From Cognatundibacterium crateris (GTDB taxonomy: Bacteria; Pseudomonadota; Gammaproteobacteria; Burkholderiales; Burkholderiaceae_D), in the NCBI RefSeq assembly GCF_010078235.1, contig NZ_JAABOS010000002.1, positions 372,001 to 436,000 on the forward strand: DNA of 64,000 bases. Reading direction: 5' to 3'. Position numbers and translations under genes: made by a program. Shown here one piece after another: positions 35,942 to 46,197 of the stretch. Position 1 is the stretch's first letter. Each line of letters starts with the position of its first letter. The notes under the pieces are model-generated. The model did no database searches. It saw nothing but the letters and a program-made list of their open reading frames with translations, and was not told the DNA's origin.

Positions 35942-36865
35942 TCACATCTTCTGAGCGGGAAAACCATGCTCATCAAGGAACTGACTGACTAGCGGTTGCC
36001 AGATATCGAAACCGGCGCTGAACAAACTATGTCCGTCACGACCAAAAGGCGGCAATACGTTCAGCTCTGCCTGGCCACCTGCATTGATGAATGCGGCGTG
36101 CCACGCGCGGCCGTATTTCGGTGAGAAGTGCTGATCATTTTCGGTGTACAGCCACAACATAGGCGCTTTACTGGTACGACCGAAAGCCGCAAACATCTGG
36201 TCCAGTTTATCAGCTTCACAAGGCTCACCCGGACGTGTCTTAGGATCACCACCGGAACCGCCTGCAAAATTAATTGCAGCGATCAGTCCGGGGGGATTTC
36301 TGGAGACGGTAGCGACCGTGCTGTAGCCACCTACCGATTGCCCGACCAGCAGCAAACGCTGCGCGTCCACGTAGGGCAGGCGCGCTGCATACGCAATCAC
36401 GGCCAGAATTTCATCGCTGGCGGCTTGTGCGATTGATGCATAATTTTTAGCTTTACAAGGACCGGCATTTTCCGGGTCTGGTTCGGTGCCGAAGGCGCCG
36501 TATCCGATCCGGGTAGGGACGAATACGGCAAAGCCACGCTGCACAAAATATCTGGCTTGCTGCGTCAGTTGGAAACGCGGCGGCTGCGCGCGGTTGGGCG
36601 CACGCCCATGATTCAGCAGCACAAATGGAAACGGCCCATCGCCATCCGGCTTAAATTGCGTGATAACGACCTTACCGGTGACGGACTGGCCCGAGCGTTC
36701 ATTAACGCTCACCGCTATATCGGTCACCGATTCGTGGATATCTGCTGTATCAGCATCGGCTGTAGCGGCGGCTGCAGATAATGCCTTTTTTGCTGCATAC
36801 GAGGGCGTAGTCATTGCTGCTGTCGTCAACAGCAGCAATGCCAGCCTGAGCACAGAGCGCATCAT
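35942..36865 (-). CDS. Exported alpha/beta hydrolase (dienelactone-hydrolase-like)
   Basis: A 307-residue exported hydrolase. The signal peptide ends near PSYA-A (about residue 24). The catalytic nucleophile lies in LLLVGQSVGGYST (Ser about 165), the acid region is LWLYTENDQHFSP (Asp about 238) and the His lies in GRDGHSLFSAGF. The tail has LLNHGRAPNRAQPPRF, the oxyanion loop typical of the dienelactone/prolyl oligopeptidase-like subgroup. It should act on an ester or amide in the periplasm. I placed the start at the ATG at 36865 with AGGA upstream; the gap to the liuB stop is four bases. Confidence 0.82.
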   Translation of the reverse strand: MMRSVLRLALLLLTTAAMTTPSYAAKKALSAAAATADADTADIHESVTDIAVSVNERSGQSVTGKVVITQFKPDGDGPFPFVLLNHGRAPNRAQPPRFQLTQQARYFVQRGFAVFVPTRIGYGAFGTEPDPENAGPCKAKNYASIAQAASDEILAVIAYAARLPYVDAQRLLLVGQSVGGYSTVATVSRNPPGLIAAINFAGGSGGDPKTRPGEPCEADKLDQMFAAFGRTSKAPMLWLYTENDQHFSPKYGRAWHAAFINAGGQAELNVLPPFGRDGHSLFSAGFDIWQPLVSQFLDEHGFPAQKM

Positions 36866-36869
36866 TGCT

Positions 36870-38492
36870 TTACATCCTGAACACACCAAATTTCACGTCC
36901 GGTATCGGCGCATTCAGCGCAGCACTCAGACCCAGGCCCAGTACCATGCGGGTATCGGCCGGATCGATTACGCCATCGTCCCACAAGCGGGCTGAGGCAT
37001 AATATGGATGGCCCTGATGCTCATATTGTTCTTTGATCGGTTGTTTGAAGGCCGCTTCTTCTTCGGCGCTCCAGCTGCCGCCTTTGGCTTCTATGCCATC
37101 GCGTCTGACTGTTGCCAGCACGCTGGCTGCCTGCTCACCACCCATCACCGAAATACGCGCATTCGGCCACATCCACATGAAGCGTGGCGAGTAAGCACGG
37201 CCACACATACCATAGTTACCGGCACCGAAACTGCCGCCGATAATCACGGTGAATTTTGGTACATTGGCAGTCGCCACAGCGGTCACCATCTTGGCACCGT
37301 TTCTGGCGATACCTTCGTTTTCATATTTACGGCCAACCATGAAGCCGGTGATATTTTGCAGGAAGACCAGGGGAATCTTGCGCTGGCAGCACAACTCGAT
37401 AAAGTGGCTACCTTTGAGTGCAGATTCAGAAAACAAAATACCATTGTTAGCGATAATCCCGACAGGCATGCCGTGGATATGCGCGAAGCCACACACCAGC
37501 GTGGTGCCGTAACGCGCTTTGAATTCATCAAATGCACTGCCATCGACGATACGCGCGATCACTTCACGCACATCGAAAGGCTTGCGCGTATCGACCGGTA
37601 TTACGCCATATAATTCGCTGGCCGGATACTTCGGTTCCTGCGGCGCTTTCAGCACGACTTCAGCCGGTTTCTGGCGATTCAGATGAGAGACGATAGTGCG
37701 TGCCATCGATAAGGCATGGGTGTCGTTCTGTGCCAGATGATCGACCACACCCGACAAGCGGGTATGCACATCGCCGCCGCCGAGGTCTTCGGCACTCACT
37801 ACTTCACCGGTGGCCGCTTTGACCAGTGGCGGGCCGCCGAGGAAAATCGTACCCTGGTTTTTGACGATGATGGATTCATCGCTCATCGCCGGTACATAGG
37901 CACCACCTGCGGTACAGGAACCCATCACCACTGCAATTTGCGGTATGCCTTTGGCCGACATATTGGCCTGGTTGTAGAAGATACGTCCGAAATGATCGCG
38001 GTCCGGGAATACATCATCCTGATTCGGCAAGTTGGCTCCGCCGCTGTCGACCAGATAAATGCAGGGCAGATTATTTTGCTCAGCGATTTCCTGTGCGCGT
38101 AAATGCTTTTTGACCGTCATCGGATAATAAGTACCGCCCTTGACGGTCGCGTCATTACACACGATCACACATTCCTGTCCCGCGACCCGGCCTATACCGG
38201 TGATCACACCGGCCGATGGTGCTGCGTCATTGCCGTTTTTTTCCTTATACATGTCATACGCAGCGAGCTGCGAAAATTCCATGAACGGCGTACCTGGATC
38301 AAGCAGCATCTGCACCCGGTCACGCGGCAATAATTTGCCACGAGCTAAATGTTTGGCACGCGCTTCGTCTCCGCCACCCAGCGCAATACGCGCTATCTTT
38401 TGCTTCAGGTCATCCACCACCAGCTGCATCGCAGCGGCGTTGGCTTTGAATTCTTCAGAACGTGGATTCAGTTTGGACTCTAATGTCGTCAT
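36870..38492 (-). CDS. liuB: Methylcrotonyl-CoA carboxylase, beta (carboxyltransferase) subunit
   Basis: A 540-residue carboxyltransferase that transfers CO2 from biotin to 3-methylcrotonyl-CoA. Conserved segments: [28 protein letters not shown] near residue 50, [15 protein letters not shown], the CoA-binding [17 protein letters not shown], then [12 protein letters not shown] and [38 protein letters not shown] chose the ATG at 38492 (GGAAAG upstream); the frame extends another 22 codons. It lies four bases from the exported hydrolase and forms the active enzyme with LiuD encoded about 10 kb away. Confidence 0.96.
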   Translation of the reverse strand: MTTLESKLNPRSEEFKANAAAMQLVVDDLKQKIARIALGGGDEARAKHLARGKLLPRDRVQMLLDPGTPFMEFSQLAAYDMYKEKNGNDAAPSAGVITGIGRVAGQECVIVCNDATVKGGTYYPMTVKKHLRAQEIAEQNNLPCIYLVDSGGANLPNQDDVFPDRDHFGRIFYNQANMSAKGIPQIAVVMGSCTAGGAYVPAMSDESIIVKNQGTIFLGGPPLVKAATGEVVSAEDLGGGDVHTRLSGVVDHLAQNDTHALSMARTIVSHLNRQKPAEVVLKAPQEPKYPASELYGVIPVDTRKPFDVREVIARIVDGSAFDEFKARYGTTLVCGFAHIHGMPVGIIANNGILFSESALKGSHFIELCCQRKIPLVFLQNITGFMVGRKYENEGIARNGAKMVTAVATANVPKFTVIIGGSFGAGNYGMCGRAYSPRFMWMWPNARISVMGGEQAASVLATVRRDGIEAKGGSWSAEEEAAFKQPIKEQYEHQGHPYYASARLWDDGVIDPADTRMVLGLGLSAALNAPIPDVKFGVFRM

Positions 38493-38571
38493 AATTTCTT
38501 TCCGTTTTTTCTCATTTTTTTGCAGAACGCAGCGCTGCCTGTCTCGTCCGGCAACCATCGCGCTGCCCTGC

Positions 38572-38964
38572 TTATTCTACGATGCCATCCACATACAACC
38601 ATTTGCCGTCATATTTCACAAAACGGCTGATTTCATGCAGACGATGGGCTTTGCCGCCTATCTTATAGCGTGCGACAAATTCCACTGTCGCCTGCTCGCC
38701 ATCGGTATGATGGCGCCTGACTTCCAGTCCCAGCCATTGAGTAGGATCATCATGCGTGATGCGTTCCGCGGGACAGGTACGCTCGTCCCAGGTAGCGCGC
38801 AGATAAGCTTCATCATTGCGGGTGTAAGCGCTATAACGCGAGCGCATCAGTGCTTCGGCAGTTGGTGCAGGCTGCCCCTGGTGATACACAGCACAGCATT
38901 GTTCATACGCTGCGGCCTGTCCGCAAGGACAGCCCGCCACGGTTTTCTTACTGTTACGACTCAT
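38572..38964 (-). CDS. YchJ-family SEC-C motif protein
   Basis: A 130-residue YchJ/UPF0225 protein with the N-terminal zinc-binding SEC-C motif [13 protein letters not shown], followed by the NTF2-like domain typical of YchJ. The conserved [20 protein letters not shown] and WLGLEVRR stretches are present. The family's function is unresolved; it is known to accompany secretion and translation genes. It overlaps the rhodanese stop by four bases (ATGA), so both are co-translated. It may be a zinc-dependent quality-control protein, which I infer only from the motif. Confidence 0.9.
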   Translation of the reverse strand: MSRNSKKTVAGCPCGQAAAYEQCCAVYHQGQPAPTAEALMRSRYSAYTRNDEAYLRATWDERTCPAERITHDDPTQWLGLEVRRHHTDGEQATVEFVARYKIGGKAHRLHEISRFVKYDGKWLYVDGIVE

Positions 38965-39365
38965 ACGATTTTTTTCACTTCCTTTTCCTGCACCGGTGCG
39001 CCTGCAGCTTTCCAGGCACCGAAACCACCTTCGATATGGGCCACACGTTCCAAGCCCATATCCTGTAAGGTTTTGGTGGTCAGTGCACTGCGCCAGCCGG
39101 CTGCACAGAACAGGATAAATTCTTTGTTATCTTCAAATACCGGACGAAAGTAAGGAGAGTCCGGATCCACCCAAAATTCAATCATGCCACGTGGTGCATG
39201 AAACGCACCCGGAATCACGCCTTCACGTTCCAGCTCACGTACATCACGCACATCGATGAATTGCACACCAGCCTGATCAAGCTTGGTCAGTGCTTCTGCC
39301 ACGCTATAGGTTTTGATCTGCGCAAATGCCTCATCGACCAGTTGCTTGTATCCTTTTTTTAACAC
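38961..39365 (-). CDS. Rhodanese-domain protein
   Basis: A 134-residue single rhodanese domain with the active-site loop FCAAGWRS, in which the persulfide-forming Cys sits in a six-residue CAAGWR loop typical of sulfurtransferases. The CDC25-like start FIDVRDVRELEREGVIPGAFHAPRG is clear. It begins with GTG, with AAGGAG 7 nt upstream, and overlaps the YchJ gene by four bases. It may hand sulfur to a partner, which is not known. Confidence 0.92.
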   Translation of the reverse strand: MLKKGYKQLVDEAFAQIKTYSVAEALTKLDQAGVQFIDVRDVRELEREGVIPGAFHAPRGMIEFWVDPDSPYFRPVFEDNKEFILFCAAGWRSALTTKTLQDMGLERVAHIEGGFGAWKAAGAPVQEKEVKKIV

Positions 39366-39414
39366 GGCAATCTCCTTGATTCACAAGTCCACCACTATCT
39401 GCCTAAGGCCAAAC

Positions 39415-40020
39415 TTAAAAACTACCTTCGGCCAGCCATTTTTCCACTTGCGGTAAGCGATCATTACCCCAGAAGGATTCGCCATCCACCCTGATCCAGG
39501 GCGCACCGAAGATGCCCTGTGCCACCGCCTGCTCGCATTGCTGCTTGAGCGCATCTTTCCATTCATCCGCTGCACATACAGCCGCTACCGCACTGCCATC
39601 CAGCCCCATCTGATCGACAAAGCCGCTGAGCCAGGCGATGTCATTGATGGCTGCCGGTCCGGTGAAATAAGCGCGGCTGACACCACGCACAAAATCACCA
39701 CAACGCTGCGGCGCGGTTTGTCGTAACCACAGACAAACGCGGGCCGTATTTTGAGTATTGATAGGGAAAGGTTCAGGCAATACAAACGGCAGCCCGGCAT
39801 AACGTGCCGAGCGCACAAAATCATGCCGGAAGTAGTCAGACATCACCGGCGGGCGCATGGTCAGCGGACTGGAGCCCGTCACCTTGAATACCGCGCCCAG
39901 CAAGACTGGCTGCCAGACTACCTCACGTTCATAGCGTGCTGCCAATGCCTCTATAGACTGACTTGCGATATAGGCATAGGGGGATACAAAATCAAACCAG
40001 TATTCAACAGGTGCTTTCAT
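39415..40020 (-). CDS. 2-hydroxychromene-2-carboxylate isomerase / DsbA-like (GST kappa) protein
   Basis: A 201-residue member of the DsbA/GST-kappa fold. The start VEYWFDFVSPYAYIASQSIEALAARYE is the pattern of 2-hydroxychromene-2-carboxylate isomerases, with Ser in place of the thioredoxin Cys pair (FVSPYA), so it is not an oxidoreductase. The middle has helical inserts and the C-terminus GIFGAPWIRVDGESFWGNDRLPQVEKWL (cis-Pro loop) is diagnostic. It may isomerise an aromatic ring-cleavage product or a glutathione adduct. GAGGAA precedes the ATG. Confidence 0.88.
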   Translation of the reverse strand: MKAPVEYWFDFVSPYAYIASQSIEALAARYEREVVWQPVLLGAVFKVTGSSPLTMRPPVMSDYFRHDFVRSARYAGLPFVLPEPFPINTQNTARVCLWLRQTAPQRCGDFVRGVSRAYFTGPAAINDIAWLSGFVDQMGLDGSAVAAVCAADEWKDALKQQCEQAVAQGIFGAPWIRVDGESFWGNDRLPQVEKWLAEGSF

Positions 40021-40105
40021 GATGTTTCCTCATCCGTCAATTAGTGCGCTACAGTGACATTTCATGCTGCAATCAGGAGCCTGACCTGGCTCTTCAAAAC
40101 TCCGC

Positions 40106-41248
40106 TCAGGCCAGCGCGCGGCTGATCAGAATTTTCTGGATTTCTGAGGTGCCTTCGTAAATCTGGCATACGCGCACATCGCGGTAAATCCGCTCTACCG
40201 GGAAGTCACTCACATAGCCGTAACCGCCATGTATCTGTATCGCATCCGAACAGACTTTTTCTGCCATTTCCGAGGCAAATAACTTGGCCATGGCCGCTTC
40301 TTTCAGACAAGGCTTGCCTGCATCTTTCATGCTGGCGGCATGCCAGATCAGTTGTCGCGCCGCTTCGATCTGGGTCGCCATATCAGCCAGTTTAAACTGG
40401 ACGGCCTGATGTTCGTAAATCGATTTACCAAAGCTGCTGCGGTCTTTGGCATAGGCCAGCGCCGCTTCAAATGCGGCACGCGCCATACCGACCGATTGCG
40501 AGGCAATACCGATACGTCCGCCTTCCAGTCCGGACAGGGCGATCTTATAGCCCATGCCCTCTTCGCCAATCAGATTCGCGGCCGGAATGCGGCAATTGTC
40601 GAACATGATCTGCGCAGTATCAGAAGAGTGTTGTCCCATCTTGTGTTCCAGCCCTGCCACGATGTAGCCAGGGGTAGCGGTCGGAACCCAGAATGCGCTG
40701 ATGCCTTTTTTACCGGCGGCTTTGTCAGTGACGGCCATCACGATGGCCACATCCGCATGCTTGCCGCTGGTGATGAATTGCTTGACGCCGTTGAGTACAT
40801 ACACGTCGCCGTCTGCACTGCTTTCGCGTCTTGCGGTGGTACGCAAATCCGATGCATCGCTACCGGCATGCGGTTCAGTCAGGCAAAATGCGCCTAACAT
40901 TTCACCACGTGCCAGCGGCACCAGCCATTGCTGTTTTTGCGCTTCATTCGCATACATCATGGCGATACTGCAGACCGGGCAGTTATTCACTGAAACCACG
41001 GTCGAGGTACCACCATCACCGGCAGCGATTTCTTCCAGCACCAGCGCCAGTGACAGGTAATCCATACCGGCACCACCGAACTCTTCAGGTACTGCGACGC
41101 CATACGCACCCATTTGTGCCAGCTCCTTCAATTCTTCTGCCGGAAAATGGTGCTCTTTATCCCAACGTGCTGCATTTGGTACTAAACGTTCCTGGGCAAA
41201 GCTGCGAATCGCGTCGCGTATCATTTCGTGTTCTGGTGTCAGTAACAT
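40106..41248 (-). CDS. Acyl-CoA dehydrogenase (short-chain, butyryl-CoA type)
   Basis: A 380-residue FAD-dependent acyl-CoA dehydrogenase. Features: the ACAD signature GAFCLTEPHAGSDAS, GGYGYVSDFPVERIYRDVRVCQIYEGTSEIQ near the C-terminus with the catalytic Glu in the YEGTSE loop and HQAVQFKLADMATQIEAARQL. That Glu position is that of short- and medium-chain enzymes, not of isovaleryl-CoA dehydrogenase, which sits at 46198-47382. It probably acts on butyryl- or 2-methylbutyryl-CoA. It shares the region with thiolase and other liu genes. Confidence 0.93.
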   Translation of the reverse strand: MLLTPEHEMIRDAIRSFAQERLVPNAARWDKEHHFPAEELKELAQMGAYGVAVPEEFGGAGMDYLSLALVLEEIAAGDGGTSTVVSVNNCPVCSIAMMYANEAQKQQWLVPLARGEMLGAFCLTEPHAGSDASDLRTTARRESSADGDVYVLNGVKQFITSGKHADVAIVMAVTDKAAGKKGISAFWVPTATPGYIVAGLEHKMGQHSSDTAQIMFDNCRIPAANLIGEEGMGYKIALSGLEGGRIGIASQSVGMARAAFEAALAYAKDRSSFGKSIYEHQAVQFKLADMATQIEAARQLIWHAASMKDAGKPCLKEAAMAKLFASEMAEKVCSDAIQIHGGYGYVSDFPVERIYRDVRVCQIYEGTSEIQKILISRALA

Positions 41249-41286
41249 GTGAGTCTCTCTTCAATTTCTCGTTATTATTTCAGCGC

Positions 41287-41958
41287 TTACCAGCGCAGAC
41301 TGGCGCCATCTTCTGCATTAAAAAATCCGCCATTATGTTCTGCTTGCAAACCTTCCAGCAGCTTGCGTATGCGTTGTGCGCTATCGCTGATGTCCAGATC
41401 AGCGCCTGCACCACCCATGTCGGTTTTCACCCAACCAGGATGCAATGCGACGCAAATTGCTTTGCTGGTATGGAGCGACACATCTTTCAATACTGAATTC
41501 AAGGCGGCTTTGCTGGCACGATATAACCAACCCTGTGAAGCTGAACGGCTGGCGATAGAACCCATGTGTGAGGAAATCACCGCCAGCTTGCCATGTGCAT
41601 TTTCCACCAGCGGCAAAACCATAGGCAAAATGCGCATCGCAGCTAATACATTGGTGTGCATCACTTCATCAAACTGGTTCTGTAAAGGCGCATTCAGGGC
41701 ACTGGTACGCGGACCATAGACCCCGGCATTCAAAATCGCGATGTCGATTTTTTCATCATCCAGGCGCCAGCCCAGACCAGCACAATCATTGAGCTTATTC
41801 ACATCCAGCGGCAAGGCTTCGCAGCCAGCTGCCTGCAGTTGTGCCAGTTGCTCAGGCTGACGCGCAGTCGCGATCACGCGCCATCCGGCAGCCTTATATT
41901 GCAAGGCCAATTCGTGACCGATACCACGCGAAGCGCCGATGATTAATGCGACAGGCAT
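41287..41958 (-). CDS. SDR-family oxidoreductase
   Basis: A 223-residue short-chain dehydrogenase with the Rossmann start LIIGASRGIGHELALQYKAAGW (G-x3-G-x-G) and the catalytic Y-x-x-x-K in WLYRASKAALN with the Ser upstream (AVISSHMGS). The C-terminal part has NGGFFNAEDGASLRW, seen in small NAD(P)-dependent carbonyl or sepiapterin reductase-like enzymes. The substrate is not known. It lies 39 bases downstream of the acyl-CoA dehydrogenase start, on the same strand. AAAGGAAG precedes the ATG. Confidence 0.88.
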   Translation of the reverse strand: MPVALIIGASRGIGHELALQYKAAGWRVIATARQPEQLAQLQAAGCEALPLDVNKLNDCAGLGWRLDDEKIDIAILNAGVYGPRTSALNAPLQNQFDEVMHTNVLAAMRILPMVLPLVENAHGKLAVISSHMGSIASRSASQGWLYRASKAALNSVLKDVSLHTSKAICVALHPGWVKTDMGGAGADLDISDSAQRIRKLLEGLQAEHNGGFFNAEDGASLRW

Positions 41959-42115
41959 GTTGCTTCCTTTAATTCAAACGATGCGCACCGCGCATCTTCG
42001 TTTTTACGCTTTTTGTACTTCTTGCAGTGTCTTTCACGACATAACGGAATCAAGTTTCTTTAGTGCGCGAGTTCATTCAATTTTCAAGGAATCAAATGAA
42101 TTTTTACAACGCTCG

Positions 42116-42234
42116 TTAAGCTGGCATAAGCGTAGCGAGCGGCACAATATTGAGTTAAGAAGCGCAGTCGTACTGAAGTACGACGAGCATCGCAGGCTCA
42201 AGAGTGTGCCGCGCAGTAGCTTAGGGCAGCTTAA
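42116..42234. repeat. 119-base imperfect palindrome at the 3' end of the thiolase gene
   Basis: The two arms of about 58 bases are inverted copies separated by only 2 bases (centre 42175-42176). They share TTAAGCTG at the outer ends, TAAGC, CGGCAC and TTGAG in the middle and GTCGTACT at the inner ends, with the core TCGTACT-GA-AGTACGA perfect. The right arm runs into the thiolase stop codon (42231-42233). The structure can fold as a long hairpin in RNA and as a cruciform in DNA. It may work as a bidirectional terminator or be a mobile palindromic element. Confidence 0.85.
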
Positions 42235-43412
42235 ACCAGCTCGATGGCGATGGCTGTACCCTCACCACCACCAATACACAGCGAAGCCACACCACGTGCT
42301 TTACCCTGCTTCTTCAATGCACCGATCAATGTGATGATGATACGGGCACCGGATGCGCCGATAGGATGACCCAGTGCGCAGGCGCCGCCGTGTACATTCA
42401 CTTTATCGTGAGGAATATTCAGCTCTTTCATCGCTGCCATAGGCACGGTGGCAAAGGCTTCATTGATTTCAAACAGATCGACAGTTTCTGTGGTCCAGCC
42501 GGTTTTTTTGTACAGCTTTTCTATCGCGCCTACCGGTGCTGTGGTGAACCAGCCTGGTTCCTGTGCATGGGAAGCATGTGCCAGAATTTTAGCGATCGGT
42601 GTCAGGCCCAGTTCTTTGGCTTTGGAAGCGCGCATCAGTACCAGCGCAGCAGCACCGTCGTTGATGGAAGACGAAGAGGCAGCCGTGATGGTGCCGTCTT
42701 TTTTGAATGCGGCTTTCAAGCCTGGAATTTTATCCAGTCGTGCTTTGAGCGGGCCTTCATCCTTATCGATCACCACATCACCAGCGCGGCTGGAGACGGT
42801 GACCGGTGCGATTTCCCAGGCAAAGGAGCCATCAGCGGTAGCTGCCTGGGCACGTTTCACGGAGGCGATGGCAAATGCATCCTGATCTTCGCGGCTGAAC
42901 GCATACTTGGCAGAGCAGTCTTCGGCGAAGGTACCCATGGAGCGGCCTTTGTCGTAGGCATCTTCCAGACCGTCGAGCATCATGTGGTCATACATCATGC
43001 CGTGACCGATGCGATAGCCACCACGTGCTTTCGGGATCAGGTATGGCGCATTGGTCATGGATTCCATACCACCAGCGATCAGCACTTCATTGCTGCCAGC
43101 GTTGATGGAATCGAAGGCCATCATGGTCGCTTTCATTGCGGAGCCGCACATCTTGGACAATGTGACCGCACCTGTGGACATAGGCAAACCGGCTGCCAGC
43201 AAAGCCTGGCGCGCAGGAGCCTGACCCTGGCCGGCCATCAGGCAGTTACCGAACAAAACTTCTTCTACCAGTTCAGGTGCCACACCGGCGCGCTCAACCG
43301 CTGCCTTGATCGCAACTGCACCGAGCTGGCTGGCAGTCAGCGCAGCGAAATCACTCTGGAAAGCGCCCATAGGGGTACGCGCTGCGCCAACGATAACGAT
43401 AGGGTCGTTCAT
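42231..43412 (-). CDS. Acetyl-CoA acetyltransferase (thiolase)
   Basis: A 393-residue thiolase that interconverts acetoacetyl-CoA and two acetyl-CoA. The active-site Cys is in ALSKMCGSAMKA-type sequence (TLSKMCGSAMKATMMA, residue about 90), the C-terminal signature NVHGGACALGHPIGASGARI contains the catalytic His, and VASLCIGGGEG contains the second Cys. It fits degradation of the acetoacetate formed by HMG-CoA lyase. AGGAG precedes the ATG. The 3' end lies in a 119-base palindrome. Confidence 0.94.
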   Translation of the reverse strand: MNDPIVIVGAARTPMGAFQSDFAALTASQLGAVAIKAAVERAGVAPELVEEVLFGNCLMAGQGQAPARQALLAAGLPMSTGAVTLSKMCGSAMKATMMAFDSINAGSNEVLIAGGMESMTNAPYLIPKARGGYRIGHGMMYDHMMLDGLEDAYDKGRSMGTFAEDCSAKYAFSREDQDAFAIASVKRAQAATADGSFAWEIAPVTVSSRAGDVVIDKDEGPLKARLDKIPGLKAAFKKDGTITAASSSSINDGAAALVLMRASKAKELGLTPIAKILAHASHAQEPGWFTTAPVGAIEKLYKKTGWTTETVDLFEINEAFATVPMAAMKELNIPHDKVNVHGGACALGHPIGASGARIIITLIGALKKQGKARGVASLCIGGGEGTAIAIELV

Positions 43413-43437
43413 GATTATCTCCTGTTAAAAACTGAAT

Positions 43438-45228
43438 TCAGACCACGGGCTGAGTTGCCGTCGTCTGGTGACAAAAACGTATTTCCTGCGGATACGGGAA
43501 CACATCGTCGACCTTGCCGGCCACGATGCGTAATTTACGGCCTTGCCAGTATTCCGCGGTCAGCAAGTCCGCATGGTGTTTCATAAAAAATTCCCTGACT
43601 CTGCGGTTACCCAGCAAAAAGGTGCCGAACTGTTCGGGGAAGACATCATTCTTAGCGATCGGGTACCAGGGCTCAGCCGCCATTTCATCTTCTTCATTGC
43701 GTGGAGCCGGGATCTGACGGAAATTACAATCGGTGATGTATTCAATCTCGTCATAGTCGTAGAACACCACGCGCCCATGGCGTGTGACACCGAAGTTTTT
43801 GTACAGCATATCGCCCGGAAAAATATTGGCGGCCACCAGTTCCTTGATCGCATTGCCATATTCGCGCACACCATGCTCCATGGCTTCCAGATCACCGCGT
43901 TGTTCCGCTTCGGTCAGCCAGATATTCAGCGGTGTCATGCGCCTCTCTATGTACAGGTGGCGTATCACCACTTCTTCATCGCTGACTTCGAGTAAAGACG
44001 GCGCATACTGGGCGATCTCAGCCAACAATTCCTCGGAAAAACGCGAGCGTGGAAAAGCCACATCGGAATATTCCAGCGTGTCGGCCATGCGTCCTACGCG
44101 GTCATGGTTTTTCACCAGCAGATATTTTTCTTTGATCAGTTCCTTGCTGGTTTCCTTAGGCGGTGGAAAGCTGTCTTTGATCAGCTTGAACACATACGGG
44201 AAGGATGGCAGCGCAAACACCAGCATCACCAGTCCACGGATACCGGGCGCTGCCGCGATCTGGTCGGATGAATATTTGAGGTGATGCAGAAAGTCGCGGT
44301 AGAACAGGTTCTTGCCATGCTTTTGCAAACCCAGCATGGTGTAAATCTCACTGCGCGGCTTGCGTGGCAAGATGCTGCGTATGAATTGCACATAAGCCGA
44401 CGGCACTTCCATATCGACCATGAAGTAAGCGCGGGTGAACGAAAACAAGACCGTGATCTGCATATTGTCGAACAACACGGTATCCAATACCAGCTGTCCC
44501 TTGGCTTTATGCATAACGGGAATCACGAAAGGATATTCGCGGTTACCGTTGATACCTTTGCCGATGATGTAGGCAGATTTATTGCGGTAAAACAGATTGG
44601 CGAGCACCTGAATCTGGTGATTCGGCTCCAGCTTTTCCTTGCCAAAATTTTCTTTGAGGCGCGCTTCCACCAGCGCCACATCGCGATCCAGATCTTCAAA
44701 ACTCGCATTGAGCCGGAAGTTGGTCACGATGCGTTTGATGGTGAAGCGCAGGCCATCGGTAGCCGGATAGTACACGCGGTAAGTCGGTGGTGTGTCTTCG
44801 CGCTCTATGTATTCGGTCGAAGTGGCAGGCCGAACGAAAATAAAATCATTATGAAAATAGGTGCGATGCAGCAGCTTGGTACACACCGTATTGAAGAAGG
44901 TTTCCGCCAGTTCGGGGCGCAAATGATCGATCAGTAAACCCATGTAATGCAGTTTGACTTCGCGCCAGACTTCATCACTCAGATCTTCCTGCGAATATTC
45001 ATCTTCCAGCACCTGCACACATTCACGCACGCGCTGATCATAAAATTGTATGCGTTCCGTAGCCGCAGTCTGTGCCGTTTTCCAATCGCCTTTTTCAAAA
45101 TGCGTTTTTGCTGCCTGACTGCTGGCGCGGAATAAGCGGTAATGCTTATCAAAACCATCGAGTATAGTGCGCGCGATATCAAACGCAATTTGCGACGACA
45201 GCAATTTGGGGAAATGGGTATGGGGCAT
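43438..45228 (-). CDS. aceK: Isocitrate dehydrogenase kinase/phosphatase
   Basis: A 596-residue AceK (E. coli form about 578), a bifunctional enzyme that phosphorylates and dephosphorylates isocitrate dehydrogenase and so sets flux into the glyoxylate shunt. Family features are the start [30 protein letters not shown], the regulatory domain with [22 protein letters not shown], the ATP-binding [24 protein letters not shown], and the metal/catalytic segment [20 protein letters not shown] placed the start at the ATG at 45228, 5 bases after the upstream gene's stop. Acetyl-CoA made by the liu pathway makes control of this shunt sensible. Confidence 0.96.
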   Translation of the reverse strand: MPHTHFPKLLSSQIAFDIARTILDGFDKHYRLFRASSQAAKTHFEKGDWKTAQTAATERIQFYDQRVRECVQVLEDEYSQEDLSDEVWREVKLHYMGLLIDHLRPELAETFFNTVCTKLLHRTYFHNDFIFVRPATSTEYIEREDTPPTYRVYYPATDGLRFTIKRIVTNFRLNASFEDLDRDVALVEARLKENFGKEKLEPNHQIQVLANLFYRNKSAYIIGKGINGNREYPFVIPVMHKAKGQLVLDTVLFDNMQITVLFSFTRAYFMVDMEVPSAYVQFIRSILPRKPRSEIYTMLGLQKHGKNLFYRDFLHHLKYSSDQIAAAPGIRGLVMLVFALPSFPYVFKLIKDSFPPPKETSKELIKEKYLLVKNHDRVGRMADTLEYSDVAFPRSRFSEELLAEIAQYAPSLLEVSDEEVVIRHLYIERRMTPLNIWLTEAEQRGDLEAMEHGVREYGNAIKELVAANIFPGDMLYKNFGVTRHGRVVFYDYDEIEYITDCNFRQIPAPRNEEDEMAAEPWYPIAKNDVFPEQFGTFLLGNRRVREFFMKHHADLLTAEYWQGRKLRIVAGKVDDVFPYPQEIRFCHQTTATQPVV

Positions 45229-45233
45229 GGCGT

Positions 45234-46160
45234 TCACAGTGCGAATTGGGTTTTCCAGCTCGTCAGTTTTTCCAAATCCACCCCCAGGCCACCACACACA
45301 ACAATCAGGGGATTTTGGTAAGCAGCGAGTTTTTCGGCATAACTGTAAGCTATCGCCAGAGCTGCGCCGCACGCGGGTTCAACCAACATGCGACTGTCAT
45401 TCGCAAAGCGCAAACAGGCATCGACGGCTTCGCGGTCGCTGACCACATGACTGCTCACAGGATGTCGCAAACACCAATCCAGTGTGCCTTGCGCGACTTG
45501 ATTAGCTGCCAGCGAAGTCGCGATAGTACGGATTGCAGGGAGGCTGACTAGCTGTTGCGCTTCCAATGCAGCACGCAAAGAAGCTGCCCCCTCGGTTTCA
45601 ACCGCGAGCACTGGCAACTGTGTCAGATTTTGCGCATGCAAACCCTGTACGATACCTGCTAACAAACCACCACCACCGACGGAACAGATGACGGCATCGA
45701 ATTCTGCCTGAGTGACCGCCTCGGCGATCAGACTGGCATTCCCTTCCCAGATATCGGGATGATCAAAAGGAGGAATATACACATGACCAGGCTGTGCACT
45801 CAATTCGAGTGCGGCGGCACGAATCTCATCCCAGCTGGCTCCGGCGACACGCACCTCGGCACCTAAGGCGGCAATGCGCTGTTTGACGGATTCCGCCGTC
45901 GCTTGCATCACCAGAATGGTCGTTGCCACACCGAGCGCCTGACCGGCCAGCGCAGCCGCGTAGCCAGCATTGCCACCCGATGGACAAACGAAATGCCGCG
46001 CACCCTTGGCATGGGCGCGCTGACATAATAAGCCTATGCCGCGCATCTTGAAGGAGCCTGAAGGCTGGGTATTTTCCAGCTTCAGCCAGACACGCTTATT
46101 AAGGGCCTGAGATAAGCCACGATGGACGACGACAGGGGTAGAGGTGTGCAAATTCTGCAT
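45234..46160 (-). CDS. Catabolic L-serine/L-threonine dehydratase, PLP fold type II
   Basis: A 308-residue PLP enzyme of the threonine/serine dehydratase family. The PLP Lys is in [10 protein letters not shown] (residue about 38), the substrate loop is [11 protein letters not shown] and the phosphate-binding glycine loop is [11 protein letters not shown]. It lacks the regulatory ACT domain of biosynthetic IlvA, so it is the short catabolic type that makes 2-oxobutyrate or pyruvate. It is similar in length to mammalian serine dehydratase. AAGG precedes the ATG. It lies 5 bases before aceK and so may be co-transcribed. Confidence 0.9.
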   Translation of the reverse strand: MQNLHTSTPVVVHRGLSQALNKRVWLKLENTQPSGSFKMRGIGLLCQRAHAKGARHFVCPSGGNAGYAAALAGQALGVATTILVMQATAESVKQRIAALGAEVRVAGASWDEIRAAALELSAQPGHVYIPPFDHPDIWEGNASLIAEAVTQAEFDAVICSVGGGGLLAGIVQGLHAQNLTQLPVLAVETEGAASLRAALEAQQLVSLPAIRTIATSLAANQVAQGTLDWCLRHPVSSHVVSDREAVDACLRFANDSRMLVEPACGAALAIAYSYAEKLAAYQNPLIVVCGGLGVDLEKLTSWKTQFAL

Positions 46161-46197
46161 AGGTATCCTTATGAGTACACCCTGGTCAGCCTTGCGT

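Noticed and set aside
42366..43586. Long open frame (406 codons) antisense to the thiolase gene
   Set aside because: It overlaps the thiolase gene whose motifs are intact; no start signal or domain is seen.
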